Below the pieces are notes generated by a model. It ran no database searches. It was not told the origin of the DNA and was given only the letters and a program-made list of their open reading frames with translations. A stretch of 64,000 bases of DNA from the NCBI GenBank assembly GCA_964570325.1, contig CAZMXS010000007.1, forward strand, positions 44,350 to 108,349, in the 5' to 3' direction. Both the position numbers and the translations under genes were made by a program. How positions within the stretch are numbered: the first letter of the stretch is position 1; every line of letters begins with the position of its first letter. The DNA is from CAZMXS01 sp964570325 (GTDB lineage Bacteria > Verrucomicrobiota > Kiritimatiellia > CAIQIC01 > CAZMXS01). Positions 19,101-28,929 of the stretch are shown in pieces.

Positions 19101-22100
19101 GGCGTGGTCACGAATATTCTCCTTGGCGGGAGCGCGGGCGTCCCGCCGTCCGCGTCTGGGGAGGATTGGGTCTCCTTTGTCGCGCCCACATCCGCCACAG
19201 CGGGCGCGAAGGACATCGTGGTGCAGTCTGCGACAGGACAATTCACGCTACCCGGCGTGTACACGGTCAACGCGGCCGGCGTCATTACGGGGTATGGCGA
19301 CACGAATTACAGCGGCGTGCTCTGCCGTTACGAGTTCACCAACACGCTCGCCGATTCGCTGGGGCGCGGGCTGACCATGACGACGCTCAACAGCCCGACG
19401 ACCAACGGCTATACCACGCAGGGCTGGTACTGGGTCGCGTCCGGCGTGACGGGTAGCGGATTGGATTTCTATGGGCCCACCAACACAACGTCCCGCTCGA
19501 ACTACACCCTGCGCATCCAGTGCAGTTATTCCCAGGTCAGCGGCTGGCGAAGACTCGTGCTGTACAATTACGGATATGAGCAAGGCCCCTACATCACGAA
19601 TGGACGCGCCTTTGGGCGGGGGCCCTCCGACGCAAGTGGTCCATCGGGGCCGGTCAACACCGCCAATTCGATGATGGATATCTTCGTCCAGCGCAGCTCC
19701 TCATCCAAGCGAATCGCCCTTTGGCAGGTGACCAACGGCACGCCAGTTGTCTGCTCGACGGGAGAGGACAACGCCGGCTATTTCATCGCGCCGGAGGGCG
19801 CCGGACGCCCGTCTTTCAAGCTGTTCATCTGCAACAACAATGGGATCGAGGGCTACGCACCCTCGGGCGTGGTGCGGCGCGTCTGGCTGTGGGACAAAGT
19901 GTTGAGCGAATCGGAGATCAAGGCGATTTACCAGGTGCGCGAGGCGGTCGAGCCGGCGATCGGGCATCGTTCCGGCGGCTACACGGTGACGATTCGCGGC
20001 TCGAACTTGTGCGACGGCACGGTGGGCGATGTGACGGGCGTCACGCTCTGCGGCGTTCCGGCCTCCGTGGAAAGCGTGTCGGGCGCGACGCAGATCGTCG
20101 TGACGGCAGGCTGCGCCGCCACCGTGGGCCTCGGCAACGTGGCGGTGGTCTCCACCAGCCGCGGCACGACGACCAAGGTCAACGGCTTCACCTACACCGG
20201 CCCCGATTTCCGGCTCCTCGGCACGAACGGCGCTGTCGTTGCGAGCGGCAGCGGCGTCTCGCCGCTGAACGGCACGCTCTTCGCTCCTCTGCGGCTCGGT
20301 TTAGTCTTCACCAACCGGTTTGCCATCACCAACAGGGGTACCGAAACGCTGACCATTTCGGGATTTGAAATCTCAAATTCGAAATTTGAAATCGCCGGTC
20401 TTCCGGCGTCTGTCGCGGCGGGAACGGCAAGCAACCTTTTTGTGAAGTATGCGCCGGATTCCTATGGCGACCATGCCGCCACGGTGATCTTCACCAACAA
20501 CGCCACCAATTTTGTCCTGAACCTGGCAGGCTCGTGCTTCGGCGTGTCCACCAACGTCGGTCCCCTCGCGGGCGGGAACATCCTCACCGTGACGAACGGG
20601 CATTTCGGGAACATCACGAATGTCCTTGTTGGGAGCGCGGGCGTCTCGCCCGCATCCTCCGGCTCCAACTGGTTCACGATCACCCTGCCCGCCGCAACCA
20701 ACTCGGGGGCCGTGAACTTCATCGTCCAGACCTCCGACCGCGGCGACATCACGCTGGCCAACGCCTACACCTACAACCCGGCGGGAGTGATCCCGGACCC
20801 ATATCGCACTGTGGTTTGGCCGTCGTGGATTGTCCTGTCGAACGCCTGGCTGAACGGGACCAACGGCGTGATCCTGGTCGGAGCGAAGGCCAGCGACGAA
20901 TGCGGGATTGCGGTGAGTTCCGCAGGCGACGTCAACGGCGACGGGATCGCGGACTTCCTGGTGGGCGCCGATGAGGCCGACCCGGGCGGGCTCTCGGCGG
21001 CGGGCGAGACGTACCTGGTTTACGGGCGCGCCAGCAACCTGCCCGCGACCGTTACCATGACCAACACTTGGCTCAACGGCACCAACGGCGTGATCCTGGC
21101 CGGGGCCGGTTCGGCGATTATGAGCGGCAGCCCGGTAAGCCAAGCCGGGGACGTGAATGGCGACGGCGTGGACGATGTGCTGGTGAGCGCATGGCAAGCC
21201 GATCCGGGCGGGCGGGCCAATGCCGGCGAAACCTACCTGGTTTACGGGAACACGAACGGGCTACCGGCCTTCGTTTCGCTCACCAACACCTGGCTGAATG
21301 GAACCAACGGCGTGACCTTGGTCGGGGCGAAAACGGAAGACCGCAGCGGATATTCGCTCGGCTCGGCTGGGGACGTAAACGGTGACGGATTTGCCGACCT
21401 GCTGATCGGCGCCTATCAAGCCGATCCATTGGGCAAGGAAAGCGCCGGAGAGGCGTACCTGGTTTATGGGCGCACCAATCTGCCCGCGTCCATCATTCTG
21501 ACCAACTCATGGCTCGATGGAACCAACGGCGTGATTTTCGCGGGCATCAAGGGAACAAACTACACCGGCTATGCGGTCAGCGGGGCGGGCGATGTGAACG
21601 GCGACGGCCTTTCGGACTTTTTGATCGGCGCCTGGACGGCTGACCCGCCAGGCCGGACCAACGCGGGCGAAACCTACCTGGTCTTCGGGCGAACCAACGC
21701 ATATCCGGCGCTGGTGACGCTGACCAACACCTGGCTCGACGGCACCAACGGCGTTATCCTGGCCGGCGCGCGGAATAACATCCAAAGCGGCATATCGGTG
21801 GGGTCCGCGGGGGACGTGAATGGCGATGGATTCGGCGACGTGATGGTCGGCGCCAATATCGCATCGGGGAACCGGGGCGAAACTTACCTGGTGTTCGGAC
21901 GCTCGAGCGCATGGCCCGCGACCATCACTCTGACGAACACCTGGCTGGACGGCGACAACGGCGTGACCTTTGTTGGGGCAAATGCATCGGATTACAGCAG
22001 TCGCTCGATCCGAAGCGCCGGGGATGCCGATGGCGACGGCCTGGACGACCTGCTGATCGGCGCCTACTATGCCTCGCCATCCGGACTCGTGCAGGCCGGC

Positions 22101-25100
22101 GAAGCCTACCTCGTCTTCGGGCGGACGAACGGGTGGCCCGCGACCATCACTCTGACGAACACCTGGCTGAATGGCGACAACGGCGTCCTGATGGCCGGCG
22201 CCAAGGGCACAAATTGGTGCGGCGATTCCGTCAGTTTGGCGGGCGATGTGAACGGCGACGGCATTTCGGACTTCCTCGTGGGCGCGGATAAAGCCGATCC
22301 GTCGGGACGGGCGGACGCGGGAGAGGCCTACCTGGTCTACGGGAAAAATGGCTTGCAGCGTCCGGTGATTCCAGCATCCGGCCTTTGGACCGGCGGCTAT
22401 CAGGTGGTCATCACCGGCACCAACATGGGCAACGGCGGTGACATTACCAACGTGACCCTATGCGGCATCCGCGTGTCCAACATCGTCAGCCAGTCGTCCA
22501 CGCAAATCGTGGTGGTGGCCGGGGTTTCCAGTTCTGGTTCTGTGACCGGCGATGTACGGGTGTTCTCGACAAGCTACGGCGAAACCGTCCGCCCCAACGC
22601 CTTCACCTATTTGTCCCCCGTCCTCACCTTGCTTGGTACGAATGGGGCGGTGATTCAAAGTGGCTCGGCCGTCTCGCCTGCGAAGGGAACCGATTTCGGC
22701 CCCGTCCCGTGGGGCACGGCGGTCACCAACACGCTGACGATCACCAACACCGGCAACGCGACCCTGCATTTGACTGGCATCGCCACCAACAGCGCCGATC
22801 CGTCCGCGTTCCAAATCCTGCCCGCGTCCGCAACGATTCCCGCAGGGGGCGCGGCTTCTTTGCGCGTGGTCTTCCAGCCCGCGAGCATCGGCGACCGCAG
22901 CGTGACCTATCAGATCGCGAGCGATGCGGCGGGCGGCCCGATGAATCTGCTCCTGGCGGGCCAGGGCTCGCGCTACCCGCAGTTTATCACGTTCGATTCG
23001 CCCGGCGCACAGTTGACCACTAACCGGGTCGGCCTCGCCGCGACGGCGAGTTCGGCCTTGTCCGTGAGTTTTGCCGTCGCGAGCGGCCCGGCGGAAATCA
23101 CGGGCGGCACCAATTTGTCCTTTAGCGGAGCGGGCTCGGTCAGCGTGGTCGCCTCGCAGCCCGGTAATACCGAATGGCTCGCGGCGCCGTCCGTCACCAA
23201 CACCTTCGCGGTGAGTCGGGCGGTTGTTTCGATCCTACTGACCAACCTGGAGCATACGTATGACGGCGCCTCCAAGAGTGCGGCGTATCAGACCGATCCG
23301 CCGGATCTGGCGGTGATCCTCACCTACAACGGCTCCGCCGTCGCACCGTCGAACGCCGGGGCCTACGCCGTCACCGGAACCGTGGATACGGCCATCTACA
23401 CGGGGGTGAGCACGGCATTGCTCACCATCGCCAAGGCGAACCAAACACTGCACTTCCCGGCGATTTCCAACCAAGAAACAACCAACGCGGTCGCGCTGAC
23501 GGCCATCGCCTCCAGCGGCCTTGCGCCATCGTTTGCCACCAACGGCGGCCCGGCGGAAATCGCAGGCGGCAGCAATCTGACCTTCATCGGCGCAGGAACG
23601 GTGTCCATCGTGGCCTCGCAGGCGGGCGACGCCAACTGGAATCCGGCGCCCTCCGCGACCAATTCGTTCGAGGTGACCAAGGCCATAGTTGCGGTGACCA
23701 TCACCAACCTCACGCAAATCTACGACGGAACCGAAAAACCTGTTGGTGCTGTGACCGAACCTGCCGGACTGGCCGTGGCGCTCACGTACGAGGGCAACAC
23801 TTGGGCGCCTACTAACGCGGGTGTTTATTGGGTCACCGGGACCGTGAACGAGGCGATGTATCAGGGGGCGAGCGTGGAGCGATTGACCATCGCGAAGGCC
23901 AGTCAAGTTATTTCCGATTTCGCGCCGACGAATGGGGCGGTGTTCCCGGTTTTGCAGCATCCGGGGTTAAGCGCCTCCGCCTCCAGCGGACTCGCCGTGA
24001 CGTTTAGCGTTATCAGCGGGGCGGCGTTGATCGAGGACGGCACCAACCTGGTGTTCTCCGGCCTCGGCGCGGTAGCGGTGACGGCAAGCCAGGCGGGGAA
24101 CGCCAATTACCACGCCGCGCCCACGCTCACCAACGTCTATACGGCGTCGGGCGGCAACCTGTTCATGATCGGCGCGGACGGCGTGTTGTTTGGTTCCGGC
24201 GCGTTCCCCTCGCCGTCGCGCGGCAACGATTTTGGAACTGTGGCGACGAACGAGACGGTGTCGGTCCTGCTCGCCATCACGAACGCCGGGGATGCGAACC
24301 TGACCATCAGCGGCTGGACCACCAACGGATCGGCTTGGTTTGCGCTCACCGGAATGCCCGCCGCGGTGGAGGCGGGCGGTGTCAGCAACTTCTGGCTGGT
24401 CTATGCGCCGCGCGAGCTGGGACTGCACGAGGCCAGTCTGCTGGTGGCGAGCGACGGGCTTCCTGCCGTATTCGAGTTGCGGGCCGTGGGCACGGGCATA
24501 AAACCCGGCGAAATTGGACTGAATTCTGTGTTCCTGGGATTTGCGGCCACTTACGGCGACAGCGAAACCGCCGCGGCGACCTACACCATCACCAACAAGG
24601 GCGGGGCCGGATTTGCCTACACCAACACGGTCGCCTCCGGGAACGGCGCGGATTGGTTTGCCCTGCACGCCGCGACCGGCTGGCTGGAACCCGGCGCGAT
24701 TCAGATACACACAGGCGTCGTGAGCCTGGCCGGATTGGATGCCGGGAACTATGTGGCCACAAACACGGTCTCGTCGCCAACCGCTGTCAACAGTCCGGTG
24801 GACCTGCTCGTGAACCTGGCCATCAACAAAGCCACGCAAGGTATCGCGTTCGCCGCGATCGACGCGCAGTGGACCACCAACCGGCTGGGCCTGGCCGCGA
24901 CCGCCTCCAGCGGCCTGCCGGTGGTCTTCAGCGTGGTGGACGGCCCGGCTGTCATCGCCAGCCTGACTAACTTGAGTTTCACGGGCGCGGGCATCGTGCG
25001 CATTGCCGCCTCGCAAACGGGCAACGTCAATTACGCGGCGGCCCCCTCCGTAACCAACGCCTTCGCCGTCAATAAGGTGGCCGCCACAGTCACGCTGACC

Positions 25101-28100
25101 AACTTGAGCCAAAGCTATGACGGGACCGCCCGCATCGCCGGCTATCAAACCGATCCGGCCGATTTGGCCGTGATCCTGACCTACAACGGCGGCTACACGC
25201 CGCCCATCCTGCCCGGCGCTTACGCCGTGACCGGCGCGGTGGATGACGCCTTTTATGCCGGATCGCAAACCGGCACGCTTTCCGTGGGCATCGCGACGGC
25301 TGACGTCTTTCTGGGCAACCTCTCGCAAGTGTATGACGGCACACCCAAATATGTGACGGCCACGACCATGCCCGCCGGCGTGGCGGTGGAAATCACCTAC
25401 AACGGCGAAATACAAGCGCCCACCGCAGGCGGCCACTACGTCGTGACGGCGCGCGTGACCCAAGCCTATTACACCGGCGCGGCCACCGGTACTCTAGACA
25501 TCGCGCGGGCAGATCAGACGATCACCTTTGCGCCTTTGGGCAACCGGCGCGTTTCCGCGTCCGTCGGACTTGCCGCAACGGCCTCCAGCGGCCTGCCGGT
25601 GGTGTTCTCGGCCAATCCGCCCGGCGTCATCAGCGACGAGACCAACCTGACGTTCACAGGTGCCGGCGAGGTGTACGTGGTGGCTTCCCAACCGGGCAAC
25701 GCGGGCTATAACCCGGCCCCGTCCATCACGAATGGCGTTCGGGTTTATGAAATTGTTCCCGACAACGGCCCGTGCGTCGGCGGCCACATGGTCGTGGTGT
25801 CCAATGGGGCGCTGGGCACGGTGACCAACATCCTGCTAGGTGCCGCCGTCGTGACGCCGTTGGCCCAAGGCGGAACCTGGGTGACGTTTGCCGCGCCGGT
25901 AGTCTCAGTGGGGACCAAGGACGTGGTCATCCAATCGGATGGCCAGGCTGACATCGTGTTTTCCAATGCTTACACGGTGAACCCGGCGGGCGTCATCACG
26001 GGCTACCACAGGGCTGGTCCGTATGTCTGGACCAACATGGGATGGGGCGTGGACGGATGGGTGAATGCGCTGGCCATGAATGCCTCGAACGTCTTTGCCG
26101 GGGGCGTTTTCGAGAGCGCGGGTTTCGGCGCGGCTACAAACATTGCCGTTTGGGATGGGACCGGATGGAATGCGATGGAAGCGGGCGCCGGCGATGAAGT
26201 CCTGGTGCTCCTGCGTCGTGACTCATCCGTTTATCTCGGCGGGGCATTCGAGTCGGCCGGCGGCATCGCGGCCAACCGGATCGCCATGCGCAACGGAACC
26301 ACCTGGTCCACGCTCGGGGCGGGCCTGGACGACAAAGTCTATGCCATTGCGCACGACGGCTTCAACCTGTACGTCGGCGGCTCGTTCTGGACGGCGGGAA
26401 ACGTCACCGCCAATTATGTTGCGGTCTGGAACGGCCTGGCCTGGACCAACCTTGGCGAAGGCATGAATGCCCTCGTAACGTCCTTGACGCACGACGGGAC
26501 CAATCTCTACGCGGCGGGCTGGTTCAGCAAGGCCGGCGGCGCGCCCGCCAACCAGGTTGCGAAATGGAACGGCATCAACTGGACCAACCTCGGCGATGGT
26601 GTTGGGGGCTTCGTCAACACCATGATCGCCGACGGAGCCCGCCTGTATGTCGGCGGTTCTTTTACCAACGCCGGCGGACTTGCCGCCAACAATATCGCCA
26701 TGTGGGACGGAGCGAGTTGGACCAACCTTGGCAGCGGCTTCGGTGGCAATGTATACGCGCTGGCGGGCGACTCCACGCGCCTGTTCGTGGGCGGCGACTT
26801 CACCAACGCCGGTGGCGCGCCCGCACACTGCGTCGCCGTGTGGAATGGCGTTGCCTGGACAAATGTGGGCTACGGCATGGATCGCGAAGTTCTCGCTCTG
26901 GCGTACGATGGCGAGAACCTGTACGCGGGCGGCGCATTTTCCACGGCGGACGGCTTGCCGGTCAACGCCGTTGCTCAGGCGCATGTGGCGGCGGTGTTCG
27001 AGCCTGCGGTGTCCCCCGCCTCCGGTGTCTACACCGGCGGCTTCCAAGTTGCCATCAACGGCCAGAATCTTGGGAACGGCTCCGATATCACCAATGTGAC
27101 GTTGTGCGGCGTGAGCGTTTCATACATCGCCAGCCAGTCCGCAACGCAGGTGGTGGTGATAGCCGGGCCCGGTGTCCCCGGTCTCGGCGACGTGCGGGTG
27201 TTTTCGACCAGCTTCGGCGAGACGATGACAAGCAATGTCTTCATGTACCTGCGCGAGTCGCAGGCGCCGCTGGTCTTCACCCCGGCCAGCCCGCAGGCGT
27301 ATCTGACCACCAATGCACTGTCGGTTTCCGGCGGCTCGGGAACCGGCGCGGTGAGCTACGCGGTGCTGAACGGGCCGGGCATGATCGTGGATGGCACGAA
27401 CCTGGCGGTGACGGCCGGCAGCGGCTCGATCGCGATCCGCGCCACGAAGGCGCAGGATGACCTGTATTTCGAGGCCGCCGCAACGGGCACGGTGACGGCC
27501 ATGAAGGGCGCGGCAGGCGTGTATCTCCAGGGCTTGACGCAGACCTACGACGGGACAGCGCGGAACGTGACGGCGACGACGATGCCGGCGGGCCTGACGG
27601 TGGTCATTACCTACGACGGCAATGCCGGCGCGCCAACGAATGCGGGCAACTACGCGGTGACGGGCACGGTGAGCGACGCGGATTGGCGGGGCGCGGCGGC
27701 GGGTACGCTGGCGGTCGGCAAGGCCAGCCAGACGATTGCCGCGTTTATGCCGACCAACGGCAGTTGGTTCGCGCAGGATGCGATGGTCGGCTTGAGCGCA
27801 ACGGCCTCCAGCAGCTTGCCGGTGAACTTCGCGACCAACGGTGGACCGGGCGTCATCACCAGCGGCACCAACCTGTCCTTTACATCCTTCGGCGTCGTTT
27901 CCATACTTGCCACCCAGCCCGGCGACGCGAACTGGCTGCCATCGCCGCCGGTGACGAACACTTTTCGCGTCTTGGGCTACTTCACGCTGGAAATCGTCTC
28001 GGCCTACGGCATGACGGCGCCGCCGGTGGGCGTGTACACGAACCTGGAAGAGAGCGTGCTGACCAACCAGGTACACGCGCCGGACACGCGCGGCACGACG

Positions 28101-28880
28101 CAATACCAGTGTCGGGGCTGGATCGCGACGGAGAACCTGGACCCGAACGGCGGGGAAGGGACGCAGGCGGTGGTAACGGTGAAGGGGGCGGCCGTACTGA
28201 CATGGCTATGGGAAACCAACTACTGGTTCAACCCGACGGCCGGCCCACACGGGGCGGTGGACCGGGTCGCCGGCTGGTTTACGAATGGCGAGTGGGTGTC
28301 GGTCGGCGCACTGGCGGACGCATATTACCATCTCACCAACTGGACCGGCGACGCGAGCGGCCAAGCCAACCCGCTGAATCTGCTGATGGATGCGGCCAAG
28401 GCGATCATGGCGAACTTCGCGGAAAACACGACGACGAACCACGGCACGCCGGAGTGGTGGCTGGCGAAGCACGGGTTCACGACGAACTTCGAGTCGGCCG
28501 CGGCGGGCGATCAGGACGGCGACCGCGTCCCGACCTGGGAAGAGGAGATCGCGGACACCGATCCGACGAATCCGGCGTCCTACTTCCACGGCGAGCAACC
28601 GGTGATAGTGTACGGGACGGATTGCTGGCAGCGGGTCGTCACCAATTACAAACAGGGTGGTCTGGTGGTCACGCAGACGCTCTGCAATGAACTCGGTTAT
28701 GGGCTGAACTGGCTGACGAGTTCCGGCCGGCTGTACGGGGTGGCGGGAGAGTTGTTGCTGCCACACGACCAGGTCTGGCTGTTGCTGACGAATTATGTGG
28801 CGCCTGGGACGAACCTGTCGTTCATCTTGCCGCGTGACCAGCGGATCAGGATATTCCGGCTGAACGTCAGCAAGCCGTAG
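16119..28880 (+). CDS. Giant secreted modular protein (Kelch, IPT/TIG, choice-of-anchor-D, LamG-like, FG-GAP, MBG-like repeats)
   Basis: 4,253 residues. A signal peptide (MKIMRFIFVICCTGCWLTAS, cut near ALA-A) is followed by about 200 residues of unassigned beta sequence and Kelch repeats (about 228-490). Then come alternating IPT/TIG (SGSRTGGYEVVISGQNLG type) and choice-of-anchor-D (ITNSGAETLTISGF type) domains up to about 1065. A LamG-like domain (about 1066-1276) precedes more IPT and choice-of-anchor-D copies. Seven FG-GAP repeats (about 1566-2078, AGDVNGDG) form one predicted propeller. MBG-like blocks with the YDGT motif (about 2286-2670, 2904-3208 and 3714-3948) flank a second seven-blade unit (about 3301-3625, WNGxxWTNLG). 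A calcium-site motif DQDGDRVPTWEEE lies near 4131. No sortase, PEP-CTERM or autotransporter domain is visible at the C-terminus. I chose the ATG at 16119 behind GAGGCG; a GTG at 16107 would overlap the preceding stop. Probable adhesin or matrix protein. Confidence 0.85.
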   Translation: MKIMRFIFVICCTGCWLTASSALAAGRQLYDNGTFVTDRDGGLGGADASLTEDPAGSVGWSFDHGRNHRLADDFTVPAEGWHIGEITAYGYQTFSGIRGTMTALYAQIWDGPPSNPASTVVWGNLTNNILSSSGWTHAYRLHTNQPNPNMRPVMYLTATVDVTLVAGTYWLDFQAKGLTTNGPFSPPVTTNHTAAGNALMFRNGMWEAVATSAGAGVDLPFTLAAAGESEWTILPSLPVAVSAAAGVWLDGKFYVFGGEEAPTTFQIFDAVNGTWSVDTTTMTQATAHAAAVALGGDIYVLGGEDYSISNSPLRIYHPGAGTWETMTDDPLPLNPAGIAAAALDGKLYAFGGDFGTNTFEYDPAAVAGSRWTEKAGAPCPLMDASAVTIGDVIGVAANAADNGRRVLIYDPVSNLWAELPELTWRHAGGRAWAINSDLVVGGGEDSSWVESDENEGPRLPEAVSLFAAASTPGGFLYVAGGFSGGEAQSNVLRYGGSAIASVTPSSGSRTGGYEVVISGQNLGDDEDITNVTLCGAAASAILSQSGTQVVVRAGFALPSQYGLGAVRVFSTLFGQTMAANAFTYTGPGLQVSGAGDFGHRLAGTATMRSFAITNSGAETLTISGFGISDSRFQIADFPAQVSAGGSSNFTVTFTPDGPGNFAAALAITNDSATAVYTVNFTGSGTALSTNLGPCGGGNTITVTNGFFGTITNVLVGSTSVSPASSGSNWFTIVLPPATNAGAADIVVQTSDQGEITLSSAYTYNPAGAIASVAPASGPATGGTTVTITGTNLGNGADITGVTLCGFAAGEIISQSATQVVVTAGAAGNAILGDVRVFSTSFGETIKSNAYAYTGAGMLILGMNGVAIGSGDAPDANRGGMMFALKPGLPVTNVFAVTNTGAALLTVSGVTTNGNGSARFATDAGAMSLPVGGASNIQVVFTPVASGISTAALLFANNSPTPSYALNLQGRCAAVSPDNGPFAGGNTVTITNTHFGVVTNILLGGSAGVPPSASGEDWVSFVAPTSATAGAKDIVVQSATGQFTLPGVYTVNAAGVITGYGDTNYSGVLCRYEFTNTLADSLGRGLTMTTLNSPTTNGYTTQGWYWVASGVTGSGLDFYGPTNTTSRSNYTLRIQCSYSQVSGWRRLVLYNYGYEQGPYITNGRAFGRGPSDASGPSGPVNTANSMMDIFVQRSSSSKRIALWQVTNGTPVVCSTGEDNAGYFIAPEGAGRPSFKLFICNNNGIEGYAPSGVVRRVWLWDKVLSESEIKAIYQVREAVEPAIGHRSGGYTVTIRGSNLCDGTVGDVTGVTLCGVPASVESVSGATQIVVTAGCAATVGLGNVAVVSTSRGTTTKVNGFTYTGPDFRLLGTNGAVVASGSGVSPLNGTLFAPLRLGLVFTNRFAITNRGTETLTISGFEISNSKFEIAGLPASVAAGTASNLFVKYAPDSYGDHAATVIFTNNATNFVLNLAGSCFGVSTNVGPLAGGNILTVTNGHFGNITNVLVGSAGVSPASSGSNWFTITLPAATNSGAVNFIVQTSDRGDITLANAYTYNPAGVIPDPYRTVVWPSWIVLSNAWLNGTNGVILVGAKASDECGIAVSSAGDVNGDGIADFLVGADEADPGGLSAAGETYLVYGRASNLPATVTMTNTWLNGTNGVILAGAGSAIMSGSPVSQAGDVNGDGVDDVLVSAWQADPGGRANAGETYLVYGNTNGLPAFVSLTNTWLNGTNGVTLVGAKTEDRSGYSLGSAGDVNGDGFADLLIGAYQADPLGKESAGEAYLVYGRTNLPASIILTNSWLDGTNGVIFAGIKGTNYTGYAVSGAGDVNGDGLSDFLIGAWTADPPGRTNAGETYLVFGRTNAYPALVTLTNTWLDGTNGVILAGARNNIQSGISVGSAGDVNGDGFGDVMVGANIASGNRGETYLVFGRSSAWPATITLTNTWLDGDNGVTFVGANASDYSSRSIRSAGDADGDGLDDLLIGAYYASPSGLVQAGEAYLVFGRTNGWPATITLTNTWLNGDNGVLMAGAKGTNWCGDSVSLAGDVNGDGISDFLVGADKADPSGRADAGEAYLVYGKNGLQRPVIPASGLWTGGYQVVITGTNMGNGGDITNVTLCGIRVSNIVSQSSTQIVVVAGVSSSGSVTGDVRVFSTSYGETVRPNAFTYLSPVLTLLGTNGAVIQSGSAVSPAKGTDFGPVPWGTAVTNTLTITNTGNATLHLTGIATNSADPSAFQILPASATIPAGGAASLRVVFQPASIGDRSVTYQIASDAAGGPMNLLLAGQGSRYPQFITFDSPGAQLTTNRVGLAATASSALSVSFAVASGPAEITGGTNLSFSGAGSVSVVASQPGNTEWLAAPSVTNTFAVSRAVVSILLTNLEHTYDGASKSAAYQTDPPDLAVILTYNGSAVAPSNAGAYAVTGTVDTAIYTGVSTALLTIAKANQTLHFPAISNQETTNAVALTAIASSGLAPSFATNGGPAEIAGGSNLTFIGAGTVSIVASQAGDANWNPAPSATNSFEVTKAIVAVTITNLTQIYDGTEKPVGAVTEPAGLAVALTYEGNTWAPTNAGVYWVTGTVNEAMYQGASVERLTIAKASQVISDFAPTNGAVFPVLQHPGLSASASSGLAVTFSVISGAALIEDGTNLVFSGLGAVAVTASQAGNANYHAAPTLTNVYTASGGNLFMIGADGVLFGSGAFPSPSRGNDFGTVATNETVSVLLAITNAGDANLTISGWTTNGSAWFALTGMPAAVEAGGVSNFWLVYAPRELGLHEASLLVASDGLPAVFELRAVGTGIKPGEIGLNSVFLGFAATYGDSETAAATYTITNKGGAGFAYTNTVASGNGADWFALHAATGWLEPGAIQIHTGVVSLAGLDAGNYVATNTVSSPTAVNSPVDLLVNLAINKATQGIAFAAIDAQWTTNRLGLAATASSGLPVVFSVVDGPAVIASLTNLSFTGAGIVRIAASQTGNVNYAAAPSVTNAFAVNKVAATVTLTNLSQSYDGTARIAGYQTDPADLAVILTYNGGYTPPILPGAYAVTGAVDDAFYAGSQTGTLSVGIATADVFLGNLSQVYDGTPKYVTATTMPAGVAVEITYNGEIQAPTAGGHYVVTARVTQAYYTGAATGTLDIARADQTITFAPLGNRRVSASVGLAATASSGLPVVFSANPPGVISDETNLTFTGAGEVYVVASQPGNAGYNPAPSITNGVRVYEIVPDNGPCVGGHMVVVSNGALGTVTNILLGAAVVTPLAQGGTWVTFAAPVVSVGTKDVVIQSDGQADIVFSNAYTVNPAGVITGYHRAGPYVWTNMGWGVDGWVNALAMNASNVFAGGVFESAGFGAATNIAVWDGTGWNAMEAGAGDEVLVLLRRDSSVYLGGAFESAGGIAANRIAMRNGTTWSTLGAGLDDKVYAIAHDGFNLYVGGSFWTAGNVTANYVAVWNGLAWTNLGEGMNALVTSLTHDGTNLYAAGWFSKAGGAPANQVAKWNGINWTNLGDGVGGFVNTMIADGARLYVGGSFTNAGGLAANNIAMWDGASWTNLGSGFGGNVYALAGDSTRLFVGGDFTNAGGAPAHCVAVWNGVAWTNVGYGMDREVLALAYDGENLYAGGAFSTADGLPVNAVAQAHVAAVFEPAVSPASGVYTGGFQVAINGQNLGNGSDITNVTLCGVSVSYIASQSATQVVVIAGPGVPGLGDVRVFSTSFGETMTSNVFMYLRESQAPLVFTPASPQAYLTTNALSVSGGSGTGAVSYAVLNGPGMIVDGTNLAVTAGSGSIAIRATKAQDDLYFEAAATGTVTAMKGAAGVYLQGLTQTYDGTARNVTATTMPAGLTVVITYDGNAGAPTNAGNYAVTGTVSDADWRGAAAGTLAVGKASQTIAAFMPTNGSWFAQDAMVGLSATASSSLPVNFATNGGPGVITSGTNLSFTSFGVVSILATQPGDANWLPSPPVTNTFRVLGYFTLEIVSAYGMTAPPVGVYTNLEESVLTNQVHAPDTRGTTQYQCRGWIATENLDPNGGEGTQAVVTVKGAAVLTWLWETNYWFNPTAGPHGAVDRVAGWFTNGEWVSVGALADAYYHLTNWTGDASGQANPLNLLMDAAKAIMANFAENTTTNHGTPEWWLAKHGFTTNFESAAAGDQDGDRVPTWEEEIADTDPTNPASYFHGEQPVIVYGTDCWQRVVTNYKQGGLVVTQTLCNELGYGLNWLTSSGRLYGVAGELLLPHDQVWLLLTNYVAPGTNLSFILPRDQRIRIFRLNVSKP
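17981..18029. repeat. Seven-unit 7-bp periodic repeat inside the giant gene
   Basis: Seven consecutive degenerate 7-mers of the type (A/G)GATT(T/C)N read gatttcg, ggatttg, ggatttc, agattcg, agattcc, agattgc, cgatttt. They encode SGFGISDSRFQIADF in a choice-of-anchor-D domain. The same 7-bp type recurs at 20354 and, in the pilus locus, at 40491 and near 43000. Confidence 0.6.
18264..18294. repeat. REP-like palindromic repeat, copy 1 (degenerate), inside the giant gene
   Basis: GGGAGCACGAGCGTCTCGCC followed by CGCATC encodes VGSTSVSPASS. The intact form of the element, seen at 20631, has GCGGGCG-TCT-CGCCCGC. It is embedded in an IPT-like domain with the reading frame kept open. Confidence 0.5.
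19129..19160. repeat. REP-like palindromic repeat, copy 2 (degenerate), inside the giant gene
   Basis: GGGAGCGCGGGCGTCCCGCC begins this copy of the dispersed palindrome and encodes GGSAGVPPSAS. It sits at the same place in the IPT-like module as copies 1 and 3, so module duplication and independent insertion both remain possible. Confidence 0.5.
20354..20395. repeat. Six-unit 7-bp periodic repeat inside the giant gene
   Basis: Six 7-mers (catttcg, ggatttg, aaatctc, aaattcg, aaatttg, aaatcgc) encode SGFEISNSKFEIAG. The position corresponds to that of the 17981 repeat in another choice-of-anchor-D copy. Confidence 0.55.
20631..20660. repeat. REP-like palindromic repeat, copy 3 (intact palindrome), inside the giant gene
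   Basis: GCGGGCG-TCT-CGCCCGC is a perfect 7-bp stem with a 3-base loop, flanked by GGGA and ATCCTCCGG. It encodes GSAGVSPASSG. A related hairpin, GCGGGCA-TCT-TGCCCGC, occurs at 61657 at the end of the histidine kinase gene. Confidence 0.55.
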
Positions 28881-28929
28881 GAGCCCGCGCTTACTCCAAG
28901 CGGAGCCGGACGACCATACTCCGATCTGG

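Noticed and set aside
20815..22350. Possible mobile or tandem DNA duplication in the FG-GAP region
   Set aside because: The roughly 220-bp periodicity is explained by seven FG-GAP protein repeats, with third-position divergence between units.
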